Origin: an uncultured Oscillospiraceae bacterium
GTDB lineage: Bacteria; Bacillota; Clostridia; Oscillospirales; Oscillospiraceae
Direction of reading: 5' to 3'
Length of the DNA: 64,000 nt
Assembly (NCBI GenBank): GCA_905234855.1
Contig: CAJOIU010000001.1
Span: forward strand, 37,040-101,039
In this document: positions 26,739 to 35,534 of the stretch, in pieces
Position numbering within the stretch: position 1 is the stretch's first letter
Layout of the letters: every line of letters starts with the position of its first letter
The notes under the pieces: model-generated
Seen by the model: the letters and a program-made list of their open reading frames with translations, nothing else
Told to the model about the DNA's origin: nothing
Databases searched by the model: none
Translations under genes and position numbers: made by a program

Positions 26739-26756
26739 CGGTATTGGTTATCAGGC

Positions 26757-28106
26757 TCAGGGGAGCAGGCCTTGGATGAAGATGACGAGGATGAGGATCG
26801 GCAGTACGAAGCGGAAGAAATACTTCCAGCCATGCCCGAGGCGGATACCCCTGCCGGTGTTTGCCTCCGCCAGATAATTGTCGAAGCCCCAGCCCCATTT
26901 CGAGGTGCAGAAGAGCAGGTATATCAAAGCGCCGAGGGGGAGCAGCAGGTTCGACACGATGAAATCCTCGCTGTCGAGCACATCCCGCGCGCCGATGAGG
27001 TGCAGGTCGCTCCATATGTTATAGCCGAATACGCAGGGCAGGCTGGCGATCAGAATGAACACACAGTTGATCACCACGGACTTGACTCGGCTCCAGCCGA
27101 AATTGTCCCGCCCGCAGGTGATGAGGTTCTCAAACACCGCGATAACGGTGGAGAAGCTGGCGAAGGTCATGAACAGGAAGAACAGCGTTCCCCAGAGGCG
27201 GCCGCCGGGCATGCCCATGAAGATCTGAGGCAGGGTAATGAAGATGAGTGAGGGGCCGGCGCCCGGCTCTACGCCGAAGCTGAAGCAGGCGGGGAAGATG
27301 ATCAGGCCGCTGCAGAGAGCGACAAAGGTATCCAGCACGCAGATCCACGATGATTCGCTGGCGAGGGTGCGCTCCTTCGACATATAGCTGCCGAAGATCT
27401 CCATGGCGGCCACGCCGAGACTCAGTGTGAAGAAGGACTGGTTCATGGCGGCGGCGATGACATTGCCTAAGCCTGCTTCCTTGGCGCGCTGGAAGTCGGG
27501 CAGAAGATAGAAGCGCAGACCCTCCGCCGCCCCGGAGAGGGTCAGCGAATGGATCACCAGCACGATGATCAGCGCCAGCAGGCCGACCATCATGATCTTG
27601 GAGATGAACTCCAAGCCCTTCTGGAGCTCAAAGGAGCATACGGCAAAGCCGGCGATGACGATGATCGCCATGAACAGGGCCATCTCGCCGGTGTTTCCCA
27701 GCATCCCGCCGAAGACGGCGCCGGTGTCGACGTCGGCCGTAAAGGTGCCGCTCAGGAATTTGATGAAATAGCTGAGCATCCAGCCGGAGACGGTGGTGTA
27801 GTACATCATCAGCAGGTAGCAGCCCGCGATGGCGAACCAGCCGTGGATATGCCATTTGGCGCCCGGCTTCTCCAGCGCCTTATACGAAAGGACGGCGCTC
27901 TTGCGCGAGGCGCGGCCGACGGCCAGCTCCATGGAAAGCACGGGGATTCCCATCAGAATAAGAAAGAGCAGATAAAACAGCACAAATACACCGCCGCCGT
28001 ACTGGCCGGTGATATAGGGGAATTTCCATACGTTTCCGATGCCTATGGCACAGCCGGCGCTGACCAGAATAAAGCCAAGCCGGGATTTGAAGGTTTCTCG
28101 TTCCAT
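26757..28106 (-). CDS. Sodium:neurotransmitter symporter family (NSS/SNF) transporter
   Basis: A 449-residue membrane protein with 11-12 predicted helices. The N-terminus carries the NSS hallmark: GFILVSAGCAIGIGNVWKFPY (unwound TM1 with the sodium and substrate site), then GIPVLSMELAVGR. Bacterial relatives (LeuT, MhsT, TnaT) import amino acids with sodium. The substrate cannot be read from sequence. The start ATG 28106 is preceded on its strand by GGGAGGAAA and a promoter. It lies downstream of, and on the same strand as, the catabolic operon starting at 36469 but has its own promoter. Confidence 0.9.
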   Translation of the reverse strand: MERETFKSRLGFILVSAGCAIGIGNVWKFPYITGQYGGGVFVLFYLLFLILMGIPVLSMELAVGRASRKSAVLSYKALEKPGAKWHIHGWFAIAGCYLLMMYYTTVSGWMLSYFIKFLSGTFTADVDTGAVFGGMLGNTGEMALFMAIIVIAGFAVCSFELQKGLEFISKIMMVGLLALIIVLVIHSLTLSGAAEGLRFYLLPDFQRAKEAGLGNVIAAAMNQSFFTLSLGVAAMEIFGSYMSKERTLASESSWICVLDTFVALCSGLIIFPACFSFGVEPGAGPSLIFITLPQIFMGMPGGRLWGTLFFLFMTFASFSTVIAVFENLITCGRDNFGWSRVKSVVINCVFILIASLPCVFGYNIWSDLHLIGARDVLDSEDFIVSNLLLPLGALIYLLFCTSKWGWGFDNYLAEANTGRGIRLGHGWKYFFRFVLPILILVIFIQGLLP

Positions 28107-28137
28107 GATGTTTCCTCCCTCTTGCGTATATACGGAC

Positions 28138-28165
28138 AGTATACCGCATTTTTCTCTTGTTGCAA
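28138..28165 (-). promoter_or_regulatory. Promoter of the NSS symporter gene
   Basis: On the minus strand: TTGCAA (28165-28160), 16 bases, TATACT (28143-28138). It is directed at the symporter start at 28106, leaving a leader of about 25 bases. Confidence 0.6.
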
Positions 28166-28184
28166 AGAGGAAAATGCCGAAAAC

Positions 28185-28206
28185 CGCTCCTGCCTCGGCG
28201 GGAGCG
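28185..28206. terminator. Terminator after the MBL-fold gene
   Basis: CGCTCCTGCC (28185-28194) pairs with GGCGGGAGCG (28197-28206) with one wobble pair. On the minus strand it is followed by GTTTTCGG, fitting an intrinsic terminator for the gene ending at 28230. The loop is very short in full pairing. Confidence 0.6.
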
Positions 28207-28229
28207 TCTTTTGCATATACAGGCCGGGA

Positions 28230-29057
28230 TCATGCCGGAAGGGCGATCTCCGCGCCGCTGTGCAGCGCGTGGAGCCTGTCGCCGAGGATGGGCTTCATGA
28301 GCCGATAGGCGGGCAGGCTTGTGCAATGGCCGGTGTAAAACACGGTACCCAAGCGGGAAAGCTCTTGGGCGGTCTCCGTGATGTCCTCGACCTCTTCCGG
28401 GGTATAGGCGGAGGGCTTCATAAAGTGAAATCCGCTGAACACGGCAAAGGGGTCGCAGCCATATACGGCGCGGAAACGGTCGAGGATGTTCAGGATGCCG
28501 TTGTGGGCACAGCCGGAAAAGAGATAATACCGCCCTTTCTCCCGGATCACCAGCGCCTGCTCATGGGCAAAGCTGTCCTGCACGAAGCCGATGTCGAGCT
28601 TGATCTTCAGTTCTCTGTTGCTGCGGGAGAAGCGGCGGCGGCCGGTGAACCCGGTCAGAACGGAAACCTCATCGTCCACGGTGCAGCCGCCGTCTAGATA
28701 ATGCAGGTTCGGCAGGTCTAAGATGTCCTTGCGGATGCCGATGTAGCGCGGCCCCGAATTTTCCAGCGCGTAATAATCCAGAGCGGCGGAGCGCTGCAGG
28801 TAGATGTCCGCCTGCCCGTTGATGAGAGCGAGATGGGGGATGCCGTCGGCGTGGTCGTAGTGGCCATGGCTCAGAAAAACGATATCCACCCCGGAGAGAT
28901 CGATACCCAGAAGCTCCGCGTTATAGCGAAAGCCGTCGTCCGGGCCTGTGTCGGCAAGGATCCTGTGCTTGGCCGTTTCGATATACATACTCAGTCCATG
29001 GGTGTAGCGGCATAGCTCGCTGCCGGGGGTGTTTTCCATCAGGGTGATGATCCTCAT
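28230..29057 (-). CDS. MBL-fold metallo-hydrolase (COG1237 type)
   Basis: A 275-residue metallo-beta-lactamase-fold protein. The motif LSHGHYDHADG (near residue 62) is the H-x-H-x-D-H metal signature; GCAHNGILNIL (~165) and TGHCTSLPAY (~250) supply the other histidines. The best match is the COG1237 group, often annotated as related to the methanopterin precursor RFA-P synthase, which in bacteria has no established substrate. GGAGGG lies six bases before the ATG. It sits between the kinase fusion and the symporter on the same strand; a functional link is not shown. Confidence 0.8.
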   Translation of the reverse strand: MRIITLMENTPGSELCRYTHGLSMYIETAKHRILADTGPDDGFRYNAELLGIDLSGVDIVFLSHGHYDHADGIPHLALINGQADIYLQRSAALDYYALENSGPRYIGIRKDILDLPNLHYLDGGCTVDDEVSVLTGFTGRRRFSRSNRELKIKLDIGFVQDSFAHEQALVIREKGRYYLFSGCAHNGILNILDRFRAVYGCDPFAVFSGFHFMKPSAYTPEEVEDITETAQELSRLGTVFYTGHCTSLPAYRLMKPILGDRLHALHSGAEIALPA

Positions 29058-29106
29058 TTTATTCCCTCCGTGCGTCGGATTCCGGGTTTTCTGTCAATGC
29101 TCGTGA

Positions 29107-30498
29107 TCAGACTGTGGACAGGGGATGCGTTCCCCGCACGTCGCACCACATGCGGATGCATTCCATGATGAGCTGAACGCTGGCGTCTGTGCCGATGGTG
29201 GAGCTGTCCACGGAAAGATGGTAGTATTCCTGCTTGCCGTATTCCCGGCCGGTAAAATGCCGGTAATGGTTGCGTCGGGAGGCGTCTGTGATCTGCATTT
29301 GGCGGCGCGCCTCGGCTTCATTCAGTCCGAACTGGTTCATGATGCGATCGGTGCGGGCGCGGGGGATGGCATGGATATAGATGCGGAAGCAGTTGGGGTT
29401 GTCGTAGAGGGTGTAATCGGCGCAGCGGCCCATGATGACACAGCTTTCGTCTCCTGCCGCGATGCGGCGGATGACCGCCGTTTGAGCTACGAACAGCCGC
29501 TCTTCGATAGACAGGCCGTCGCCGGCCATTTCATAGGCGCCGGCCTTGAAATCATACAGCGCCTCCCGCATGAGATGCTCCTCCATCTCCTGTACCTTGG
29601 CGAGAGGAATGCCGGATTCTTCGGCGGCAAGCACATTGAGCTGCTCGTCGTAGAAGGTGACGCCCAGCCGCTCTGCCAGCAGCTTTCCGATCTCATACCC
29701 GCCGGAGCCGAATTCCCGGCCGATGGCGATGAGGATCTTGGGCTTCCCCGTCGCGTCGACGGTATAGCCCTCGGCGGCCGCCTCCAGATAGCGATTCACA
29801 CGGCTCTCCCGCTCCACGAAGCGCAGCAGCGGCTTCTGGAGCAGCTTTTGGAACTGACGCATTACAAAGCCGGTCAGCAGCGCGCAAAGGACGGTTCCTT
29901 CCCGCACGCCCACGAGACCGTGGAAGAAGAGGAGAGACACAATGGCGGAGATGACCACCATGGAGCAGTCGAATACGGTCTTGCCGGTGGCTACGGTGGT
30001 GTTCCATTTTTCGGAGATCGCCAAGGCCACGCCCTCGCCCGGGGTGGGCAGCAGGTTGGGGGAGAGGTAGAGCATAACGCCCAGAGCCACCATGGGGATA
30101 TTCACGAGGAGGTACACAAGCTGCATCCCGTAATTCGACGGCGCTGGAAGGCCGGAGACCATGGCCGTCGTCAGATTCACGAGCCAGCCGAAGGCAAAGG
30201 AGACGCCGAGCTGCAAAAGCTGAACAGGCTTGAAGCTTTTCCCCAGCAGGATGATCTGCATGAGGATATAAACGCAGTACACCGCGATGGTCCAGTTGCC
30301 GAGATTGAACAGCTTTTCATCCCATCCCAAGCTCAGTCCGATCTGATACAGGACGTTCGCCGGAGAGCCCACGGGGCTGACGCCCAAGCCGGACTTTGCG
30401 GAAAAGGCGATGCCCGTGGCGATGCAGCCGAGACCGCAGAAATAGATGAACAGCCGCTTGGCCCAGAGAAACGCGGCGTTTTTATCGACTTTTTTCAT
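29107..30498 (-). CDS. YczE/DUF6198-type membrane domain fused to a cytidylate-kinase-like domain
   Basis: A 463-residue fusion. Residues ~1-215 form five or six membrane helices of the YczE/YitT-like type (GIAFSAKSGLGVSPVGS is the family signature near residue 30, PTPGEGVALAI near 150). After a short linker, residues ~252-455 form a cytidylate-kinase-like (Cytidylate_kin2) domain starting IAIGREFGSGGYEIGKLLAE, with YDEQLNVLAAEESG and CVIMGRCADYTL. The P-loop is the atypical glycine loop of that subfamily, not GxxGxGKS. The membrane part should hold the kinase-like domain on the cytoplasmic face; substrate and role are unknown. GAGGT precedes the ATG. Confidence 0.82.
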   Translation of the reverse strand: MKKVDKNAAFLWAKRLFIYFCGLGCIATGIAFSAKSGLGVSPVGSPANVLYQIGLSLGWDEKLFNLGNWTIAVYCVYILMQIILLGKSFKPVQLLQLGVSFAFGWLVNLTTAMVSGLPAPSNYGMQLVYLLVNIPMVALGVMLYLSPNLLPTPGEGVALAISEKWNTTVATGKTVFDCSMVVISAIVSLLFFHGLVGVREGTVLCALLTGFVMRQFQKLLQKPLLRFVERESRVNRYLEAAAEGYTVDATGKPKILIAIGREFGSGGYEIGKLLAERLGVTFYDEQLNVLAAEESGIPLAKVQEMEEHLMREALYDFKAGAYEMAGDGLSIEERLFVAQTAVIRRIAAGDESCVIMGRCADYTLYDNPNCFRIYIHAIPRARTDRIMNQFGLNEAEARRQMQITDASRRNHYRHFTGREYGKQEYYHLSVDSSTIGTDASVQLIMECIRMWCDVRGTHPLSTV

Positions 30499-30516
30499 GA
30501 TGTACCTCTATACGGT

Positions 30517-30550
30517 AATTTGGGATGGTCTTCCTTGACCATCCCAAATT
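30517..30550. terminator. Perfect inverted repeat after the catabolic operon
   Basis: AATTTGGGATGGTC (30517-30530) and GACCATCCCAAATT (30537-30550) form a 14-base perfect stem with a 6-base loop in the 68-base gap after the reductase gene. No T-run follows on the minus strand, so it is a weak terminator or an mRNA-stabilising/processing hairpin rather than a classic terminator. Confidence 0.5.
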
Positions 30551-30566
30551 CTATCTTTGTTTTGTA

Positions 30567-32519
30567 TCAAATGTCAAGAGCGGCGTGGTAGCCCTGATAG
30601 ACGGTATGGGTGATGGTGTCGGGCTTCACGCAGTTGCCGATGGAGAAAAACTTCGGCGCAGCGCCCCGCAGCTCCTCCACCACGGCGGTGTTGGGCACGA
30701 GACCGAGACCGCACAGGATGGAATCGCCTTCTATTTTCACCTTTTCGCCCGTGGGCGTCTCGCAGGTCACCGCATTTCCGTCCACGCTCCTGCAGGTGCA
30801 GTCGGTGTGGATCTCTACATGGTATTTCGCCATCTCCGCCATGAGCAGCGGGCGGTAGCGCACGTTCGCGTCCGGGCAGAGCTCCGAGCGCATCTCCACG
30901 ATGTGGACGTTCTTGCCGTCCCGCGCGAGACAAACAGCCATCTCGCAGCCAACGAGCCCGCCGCCGAGGACGATGCAGGTTTCGCCGATCTTATCCTTGT
31001 TGAGGTAATAATCCTCTGCCGGGAACATGATCGGGCTCTCCCGCAGGCCTGGAATGGGAGGCAGCAGCGGCTCGGAGCCCGCCGCGACGATGATGGCGTC
31101 CGGCGCTTCGGCTTCCGCATAGGCTCTGTCAACGCGGGTGTTGAGACGAATCTCGACGCCAGCCTTTTCCGCCAGATGCCGATACGTCTCACCCAGCAGA
31201 TACATATCATACTTGAAGGGGATCGCCGCCTCGCCGATGAGCAGGCCGCCTGTCTTGTCCGCTGCCTCGCAGAGCGTCACCTTATGCCCGCGTCTTGCCG
31301 CGGTATAGGCAGCATACAGACCGCCGGGGCCGCCGCCGACGACCAGAACCTTCTTGGGATCGGGGGATTTTGGCAGCTCACCGAAGCCCTCGTTCTCCCG
31401 GCCGATGAGGGGATTGACAGTGCAGCGGCGGGTGAAGGTAGCGGGGCGTTCCGCCATGCAGGTGAAGCAGCGAAGACAATGAACGATCTCGTCGTCACGG
31501 TTCGCCATGACCTTGTTGGGAAGCTGGTTGTCGGCCAGAAGCTGACGCGCCATTTCCACGATATCGGCTTTGCCGGAGGCGATGATATCCTCCATCATGG
31601 CGGGGTCGGAAAGACCGCCGATGGTGGCCACAGGCTTCTTGACGTGCTTTTTGATCTCCGCGGCAAGATACACGTTCCGTCCGTGCTCCTCGAACCACGA
31701 GGGATGTGTGATGCCGAAGGTCTTCTGGTATGTTCCGGCGGAGACATGGATGATATCCACGAGGTCTTCGACGGCTTGGGCGATCTTGATGCCCTCGTCC
31801 AGATGATAGCCGCCATCGACAAATTCATCACCGCTCATGCGGAACTCGATGGGGAACCACGGGCCGACGGCCTTTCGGACGGCGGTGAGCACCTCCCGGG
31901 CGAAACGGACGCGGTTTTCAAAGGAGCCGCCGTATTCGTCCGTCCGATGATTGAACAGGGGAGAGAGGAACTGGTTGATGAGCCAGCCGTGACCGCCGTG
32001 CACCATGACCATCTCGAAGCCTGCGCGTTTGGCGAGAGCGGCGGTATTTCCATAGGCCGCCACGATCTCGTCGATGAGGTCTTTGGTGAGCTCCTTGACC
32101 TCCACTCCGTCGTCCCGGACGAGGGCGGAAGGGCCCCATTGGGCGAGACTGGCTTTTTTGTCCTTGTCCGCAAGATATGTCCCTGCGAACTGCCCGGAGT
32201 GACTGAGCTCTACGGAGGGAACGGCGCCGTGGCGCTTGATGGCGTCGGCGGTATAAGCGAAGCTTGGCAGACTCTCGGGAACGGAGAGATCGAGCCGAAA
32301 GGCGTGGCTGCCGTCCGAGGGATGCACCATGCATTCGGAAACCGTGACCGCCGCCGCGCCGCCGTAGGCGCGCAGCTCGTAGAACTTGAGGGATCGCGGG
32401 CCGATGCAGCCGCTGGCAGTTATGTCCGTGCCGCCCATGGGCGCGGAGAACATGCGGTTGCGGAAGACCGTTTTGCCGATGGTGATCGGCGCGCAAAGGT
32501 GGGGGTATTTGTATTCCAT
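30567..32519 (-). CDS. Old-yellow-enzyme type NADH:flavin / enoate reductase
   Basis: A 650-residue enzyme with the 2,4-dienoyl-CoA reductase/BaiCD layout. The FMN TIM barrel (1-~345) has HGGHGWLINQFLSP and RTDEYGGSFENR. A 4Fe-4S motif with spacing C-x2-C-x2-C-x11-C (CLRCFTC...C, ~350) follows, then an FAD domain (VVGGGPGGLYAAY, ~388) and an NADH domain (VLGGGLVGCEMA, ~528). Relatives reduce activated C=C bonds of enoates, dienoyl-CoAs or bile-acid intermediates in anaerobes. It is the last gene of the operon that begins at 36469, 12 bases after the CoA-transferase. The substrate is unknown; an unsaturated acid or its CoA ester is likely. Confidence 0.88.
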   Translation of the reverse strand: MEYKYPHLCAPITIGKTVFRNRMFSAPMGGTDITASGCIGPRSLKFYELRAYGGAAAVTVSECMVHPSDGSHAFRLDLSVPESLPSFAYTADAIKRHGAVPSVELSHSGQFAGTYLADKDKKASLAQWGPSALVRDDGVEVKELTKDLIDEIVAAYGNTAALAKRAGFEMVMVHGGHGWLINQFLSPLFNHRTDEYGGSFENRVRFAREVLTAVRKAVGPWFPIEFRMSGDEFVDGGYHLDEGIKIAQAVEDLVDIIHVSAGTYQKTFGITHPSWFEEHGRNVYLAAEIKKHVKKPVATIGGLSDPAMMEDIIASGKADIVEMARQLLADNQLPNKVMANRDDEIVHCLRCFTCMAERPATFTRRCTVNPLIGRENEGFGELPKSPDPKKVLVVGGGPGGLYAAYTAARRGHKVTLCEAADKTGGLLIGEAAIPFKYDMYLLGETYRHLAEKAGVEIRLNTRVDRAYAEAEAPDAIIVAAGSEPLLPPIPGLRESPIMFPAEDYYLNKDKIGETCIVLGGGLVGCEMAVCLARDGKNVHIVEMRSELCPDANVRYRPLLMAEMAKYHVEIHTDCTCRSVDGNAVTCETPTGEKVKIEGDSILCGLGLVPNTAVVEELRGAAPKFFSIGNCVKPDTITHTVYQGYHAALDI

Positions 32520-32531
32520 GTCTTTTTCCTC

Positions 32532-34112
32532 TCAGGGCTTCAGGCCCATTTTTTCCGGGCGGAACAGACGCTCGTCCATCATGCCGATCTCCTCGGCGAT
32601 GAGGGGACGGAACTCCATGTGCGCCAGAATATCCGCTTCGAGGTCGATGCCCTTGGCGATCTCCGTGATCATGAGGCCGTCCGGCGTGAGCCTGAATACG
32701 CACCGTTCGGTGAGATAGCTGATCTCCTGTCCGTTTTTCAGGGCGTAGTCGCCGGAGAAGGTGATCTGCTGCACCTCGTTCACGAACTTCTTGCCCGATC
32801 CCTCGGCGCGCACCTTGACGCCGTCGTCGGTGAGCTCAAGATCGGCTTTATTGGAGAAGGTGCCCATGAAAAACACCTTTTTGGCGTTCTGGGAGATATC
32901 GATAAAGCCGCCTGCGCCAATGCAGCGCCCGGCAAATTTCGATACGTTCACGTTGCCGTGCCGGTCGATCTCGGCAAAGCCGAGAAACGCCATATCCAGC
33001 ATTCCGCCGTCGTACATGTCGATGGTGTCGCATTGATAGAAGATCGCCTCGGCATTTGCCACGCCGGGGAAGGAAAGCCCCTCCTGTACCTCGCCGCCCA
33101 TGGGGCCGGATTCCACGCTGGTGGTGAAGCCCCCCAGGCCCTCCTCTGCGGCCACAGAGCCGATGCCGGAGGGAATGCCGGAGCCGATGTTGATGATTAA
33201 GCCGGGCTTGAGCTCCATGGCCGCCCGGCGGGCGAGTACCTTGCGCGCCGTCAGCGGCAGGACTTTCGTTTGTCCCGCAGGGGTGCGGGCTAGGCCGCAC
33301 AGCTCCGGGCGGTATCCGTCCCGGGCATAGCATTGACGGGCATGAATGGGGTCGGACGCGACGACGATGTAATCGACGAGCCGCCCGTGGATGCGGATAT
33401 CCTTCACGGGAAGGCTGCCCCGCGCCAGTACCTGCTCGACCTGCGCGATGACGATGCCGCCGCGATTGTGGGTGCCGACGGCGATCTCCAGCTCGGAGCC
33501 CTGCACGCCCTCGTGGGACATGGATAGATTGCCGTCCTCGTCGGCATACGTCGCCCGCAGGAAGCAGACGTCGGGCTTGAAGCTGTGATAGAACAGATAC
33601 TCCTCGCCGTCAATCTCCATCAGGTCTACGATGGAGCCCTGCTCCCGCGCCTTTTCGTTCACGGCGCAGCCCTCCACGCGGGGATCGGCAAAGGTGCCGA
33701 GGCCGACCTTTGTGATGAGACCGGGACGCCCGCCCGCCACGGCGCGGAAAAGATTGCACATAACGCCCATAGGGGGGATGTAAGCAGCGATCTCGTTCCG
33801 GCCGGCCATATAGGCGATGGCGCGGGCATCGGTGAGGTTGCCAACCAGCACCGTGCCGATCAGACCGGGATTTTTCATGCGGTTCAGACCGAGATCCATG
33901 CCCTTGTTGGGCTCGGCGGATTCGGTTTTGTCGCCGGGGGTGATGCCGCAGGCGACGGTGAGGTTCTTCGGGTGCCCGACGGATTCGAAGCGGCTGGAGG
34001 TTGCCAGCATCAGCTCCTCGGGGCTTGCATAGGAGCCGAAGCCGGCGATGACCAGCGTGTCGTTATCCTTCAAGTGGGACACGGCCTGCGCCGCGGTGAC
34101 GAATTTTGCCAT
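32532..34112 (-). CDS. Family I CoA-transferase (propionate/acetoacetate CoA-transferase-like)
   Basis: A 526-residue single-chain CoA-transferase with both alpha and beta halves, as in Pct/YdiF. The second half contains TSVESGPMGG, where the Glu is the predicted covalent CoA-thioester nucleophile, after the IINIGSGIPSGI loop. The start shares one base with the cupin stop. In this operon it would move CoA between a product such as acetoacetyl-CoA and a carboxylic acid. Specificity (acetate, propionate, butyrate or the pathway substrate) cannot be told from sequence. Confidence 0.88.
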   Translation of the reverse strand: MAKFVTAAQAVSHLKDNDTLVIAGFGSYASPEELMLATSSRFESVGHPKNLTVACGITPGDKTESAEPNKGMDLGLNRMKNPGLIGTVLVGNLTDARAIAYMAGRNEIAAYIPPMGVMCNLFRAVAGGRPGLITKVGLGTFADPRVEGCAVNEKAREQGSIVDLMEIDGEEYLFYHSFKPDVCFLRATYADEDGNLSMSHEGVQGSELEIAVGTHNRGGIVIAQVEQVLARGSLPVKDIRIHGRLVDYIVVASDPIHARQCYARDGYRPELCGLARTPAGQTKVLPLTARKVLARRAAMELKPGLIINIGSGIPSGIGSVAAEEGLGGFTTSVESGPMGGEVQEGLSFPGVANAEAIFYQCDTIDMYDGGMLDMAFLGFAEIDRHGNVNVSKFAGRCIGAGGFIDISQNAKKVFFMGTFSNKADLELTDDGVKVRAEGSGKKFVNEVQQITFSGDYALKNGQEISYLTERCVFRLTPDGLMITEIAKGIDLEADILAHMEFRPLIAEEIGMMDERLFRPEKMGLKP

Positions 34113-34570
34113 TATTTATACACGCTTTCCGACTCGTAGCTCGTCTTGGTGACGACGCTGAAATGGAAGATCGGGCGGTCCACCCGCAGGATGCGCATGG
34201 GGTTGTGCTTCACATGGGCGGGAACGAAGATCATGGTGGTCTTCGTCAGCAGATGCGCCTCGCCGTCGATGGTGTATTCGATCTCCCCGCCCAGATCGTA
34301 GGGGTTGTTGGGATCGGAGGAGAAAAAGCCGATCAGCTCGTCCGCGTCGTCATGCACATGCTCGGTGAAGATGGGGTCGCGCTCCGGCACGGCGGAATAC
34401 CAAGCGGTGTTCATCTGGAACGCTCCGGGCACGACCTCGCCGTCCATCCAAAGGATGCGTTTGGCGAATTTGTCATAGATCGCCTTGAAATCGGGATCCA
34501 TGCCGGGGCCGGGGCTGTGCTGGACGAAATTGGCGGCATATCTGCCGGATTCGTTGTTGAGAATAGCCAT
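34112..34570 (-). CDS. Cupin-like protein
   Basis: A 152-residue single-domain protein with cupin features: the first metal motif region TEHVHDDADELIGFF (His, His and Glu ligands, residues ~67-81), a glycine turn, and the second motif MIFVPAHVKHNP (His near 115) followed by FHFSV. It is tightly packed in the operon: four bases after the dehydrogenase gene and one-base overlap with the CoA-transferase. It may be an isomerase, lyase, dioxygenase or sensor acting on a pathway intermediate; no specific family is recognised. Confidence 0.7.
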   Translation of the reverse strand: MAILNNESGRYAANFVQHSPGPGMDPDFKAIYDKFAKRILWMDGEVVPGAFQMNTAWYSAVPERDPIFTEHVHDDADELIGFFSSDPNNPYDLGGEIEYTIDGEAHLLTKTTMIFVPAHVKHNPMRILRVDRPIFHFSVVTKTSYESESVYK

Positions 34571-34574
34571 ATCG

Positions 34575-35534
34575 TTACTCCTTCGGGAAATCCCATTGGC
34601 AGAAGCGCCAATACGGGGCGTTCACACGCTCGGCATACGCCGCCATGTCCACGCCGTTCCAGTCATAGAAGCCGCGTTTCGTTTCGCTCCGTGCGCCCCA
34701 TGCGTCAGGAGATGCGGCCTTCTCGCGGATGATCTCCGGCGCGCCGTCCCACCGGGGCAGGATGGGGAATACGGAATCGCAGGTGGTGATGTTCAGCTTG
34801 TAACCGCCGTTATCGAAGTGGTCGAAGATGCCGATGCTGGTGTACCGCGGGCAGAAGCTGTAGTTGAGGCAGGTGTCCACATCCTTCGGGTCGCAAACGC
34901 CGTCCTCCACGAGCTTCAGAGCCGCCGCCCAAAGGGCGAACTGCAGATAGTTGCCGATAAAGCCGGGATTCGGCTTTTTGAGGATCGCTGGCTTGCGGTC
35001 GAGGGTCTCAAGGAATGCCTTGACCCATTCCGCGAGACCCGGCGCGGTCTTGCTGCCGGTGCAGATCTCAAAATATGGCACCATGTGCGCCGGATTGAAG
35101 GGATGGGTGACGACGACCCGATCGGCATATTTCGTCATCTTCTCGCCCAGCTTATCGGGGAGATAGGACGAGGAAACGGAGCAGATCGCCTTGACGTTCG
35201 GGCAGTTTGCCTCGATCTTTGCGTATACATCGTGCTTTAAGTCGAGGTTTTCCGTGATGCACTCGAAGATGACTTCGCAGTCCGCAAGGGCTGCATAGTT
35301 ATCCGTGTAGGTAAGATACTTCTCGCAGATTTGGAACTGCTCCTCGGTCAGAAGACCGTGGCCGATCATCTGCTTGTAATACTCGTCATACTTCGCCTTA
35401 TATGCCGGCGCCTTCGCCATATCCCGCACGACGCTGACGGTCTTGTAGCCGTGGCCGGTGGTCAGCACGGTCATGCTGTCGCCGATCATGCCGTTGCCGA
35501 TGACGCCGATGGCTGTTACGCCTTCCATTTTCAT
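34575..35534 (-). CDS. 3-hydroxyacyl-CoA dehydrogenase family / hydroxy-acid dehydrogenase
   Basis: A 319-residue NAD-dependent dehydrogenase. The N-terminal Rossmann domain has GVIGNGMIGDSM (8-19) and ECITENLDLK (~91). The catalytic His is in VVTHPFNPAHMVP (~138-150), and the C-terminal helical domain includes NPGFIGNYLQFAL (Asn in NPGF). Single-domain relatives such as L-carnitine dehydrogenase and lambda-crystallin/gulonate dehydrogenase act on free 3-hydroxy acids, which suits the BKACE partner better than a CoA ester. Its ATG overlaps the BKACE stop by four bases (35531-35534), indicating coupling. Confidence 0.85.
   Translation of the reverse strand: MKMEGVTAIGVIGNGMIGDSMTVLTTGHGYKTVSVVRDMAKAPAYKAKYDEYYKQMIGHGLLTEEQFQICEKYLTYTDNYAALADCEVIFECITENLDLKHDVYAKIEANCPNVKAICSVSSSYLPDKLGEKMTKYADRVVVTHPFNPAHMVPYFEICTGSKTAPGLAEWVKAFLETLDRKPAILKKPNPGFIGNYLQFALWAAALKLVEDGVCDPKDVDTCLNYSFCPRYTSIGIFDHFDNGGYKLNITTCDSVFPILPRWDGAPEIIREKAASPDAWGARSETKRGFYDWNGVDMAAYAERVNAPYWRFCQWDFPKE

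Noticed and set aside
30525..33200. An 891-codon open frame on the plus strand
   Set aside because: It is antisense to the reductase and CoA-transferase genes, His/Gly/Asp-rich, without any family resemblance.
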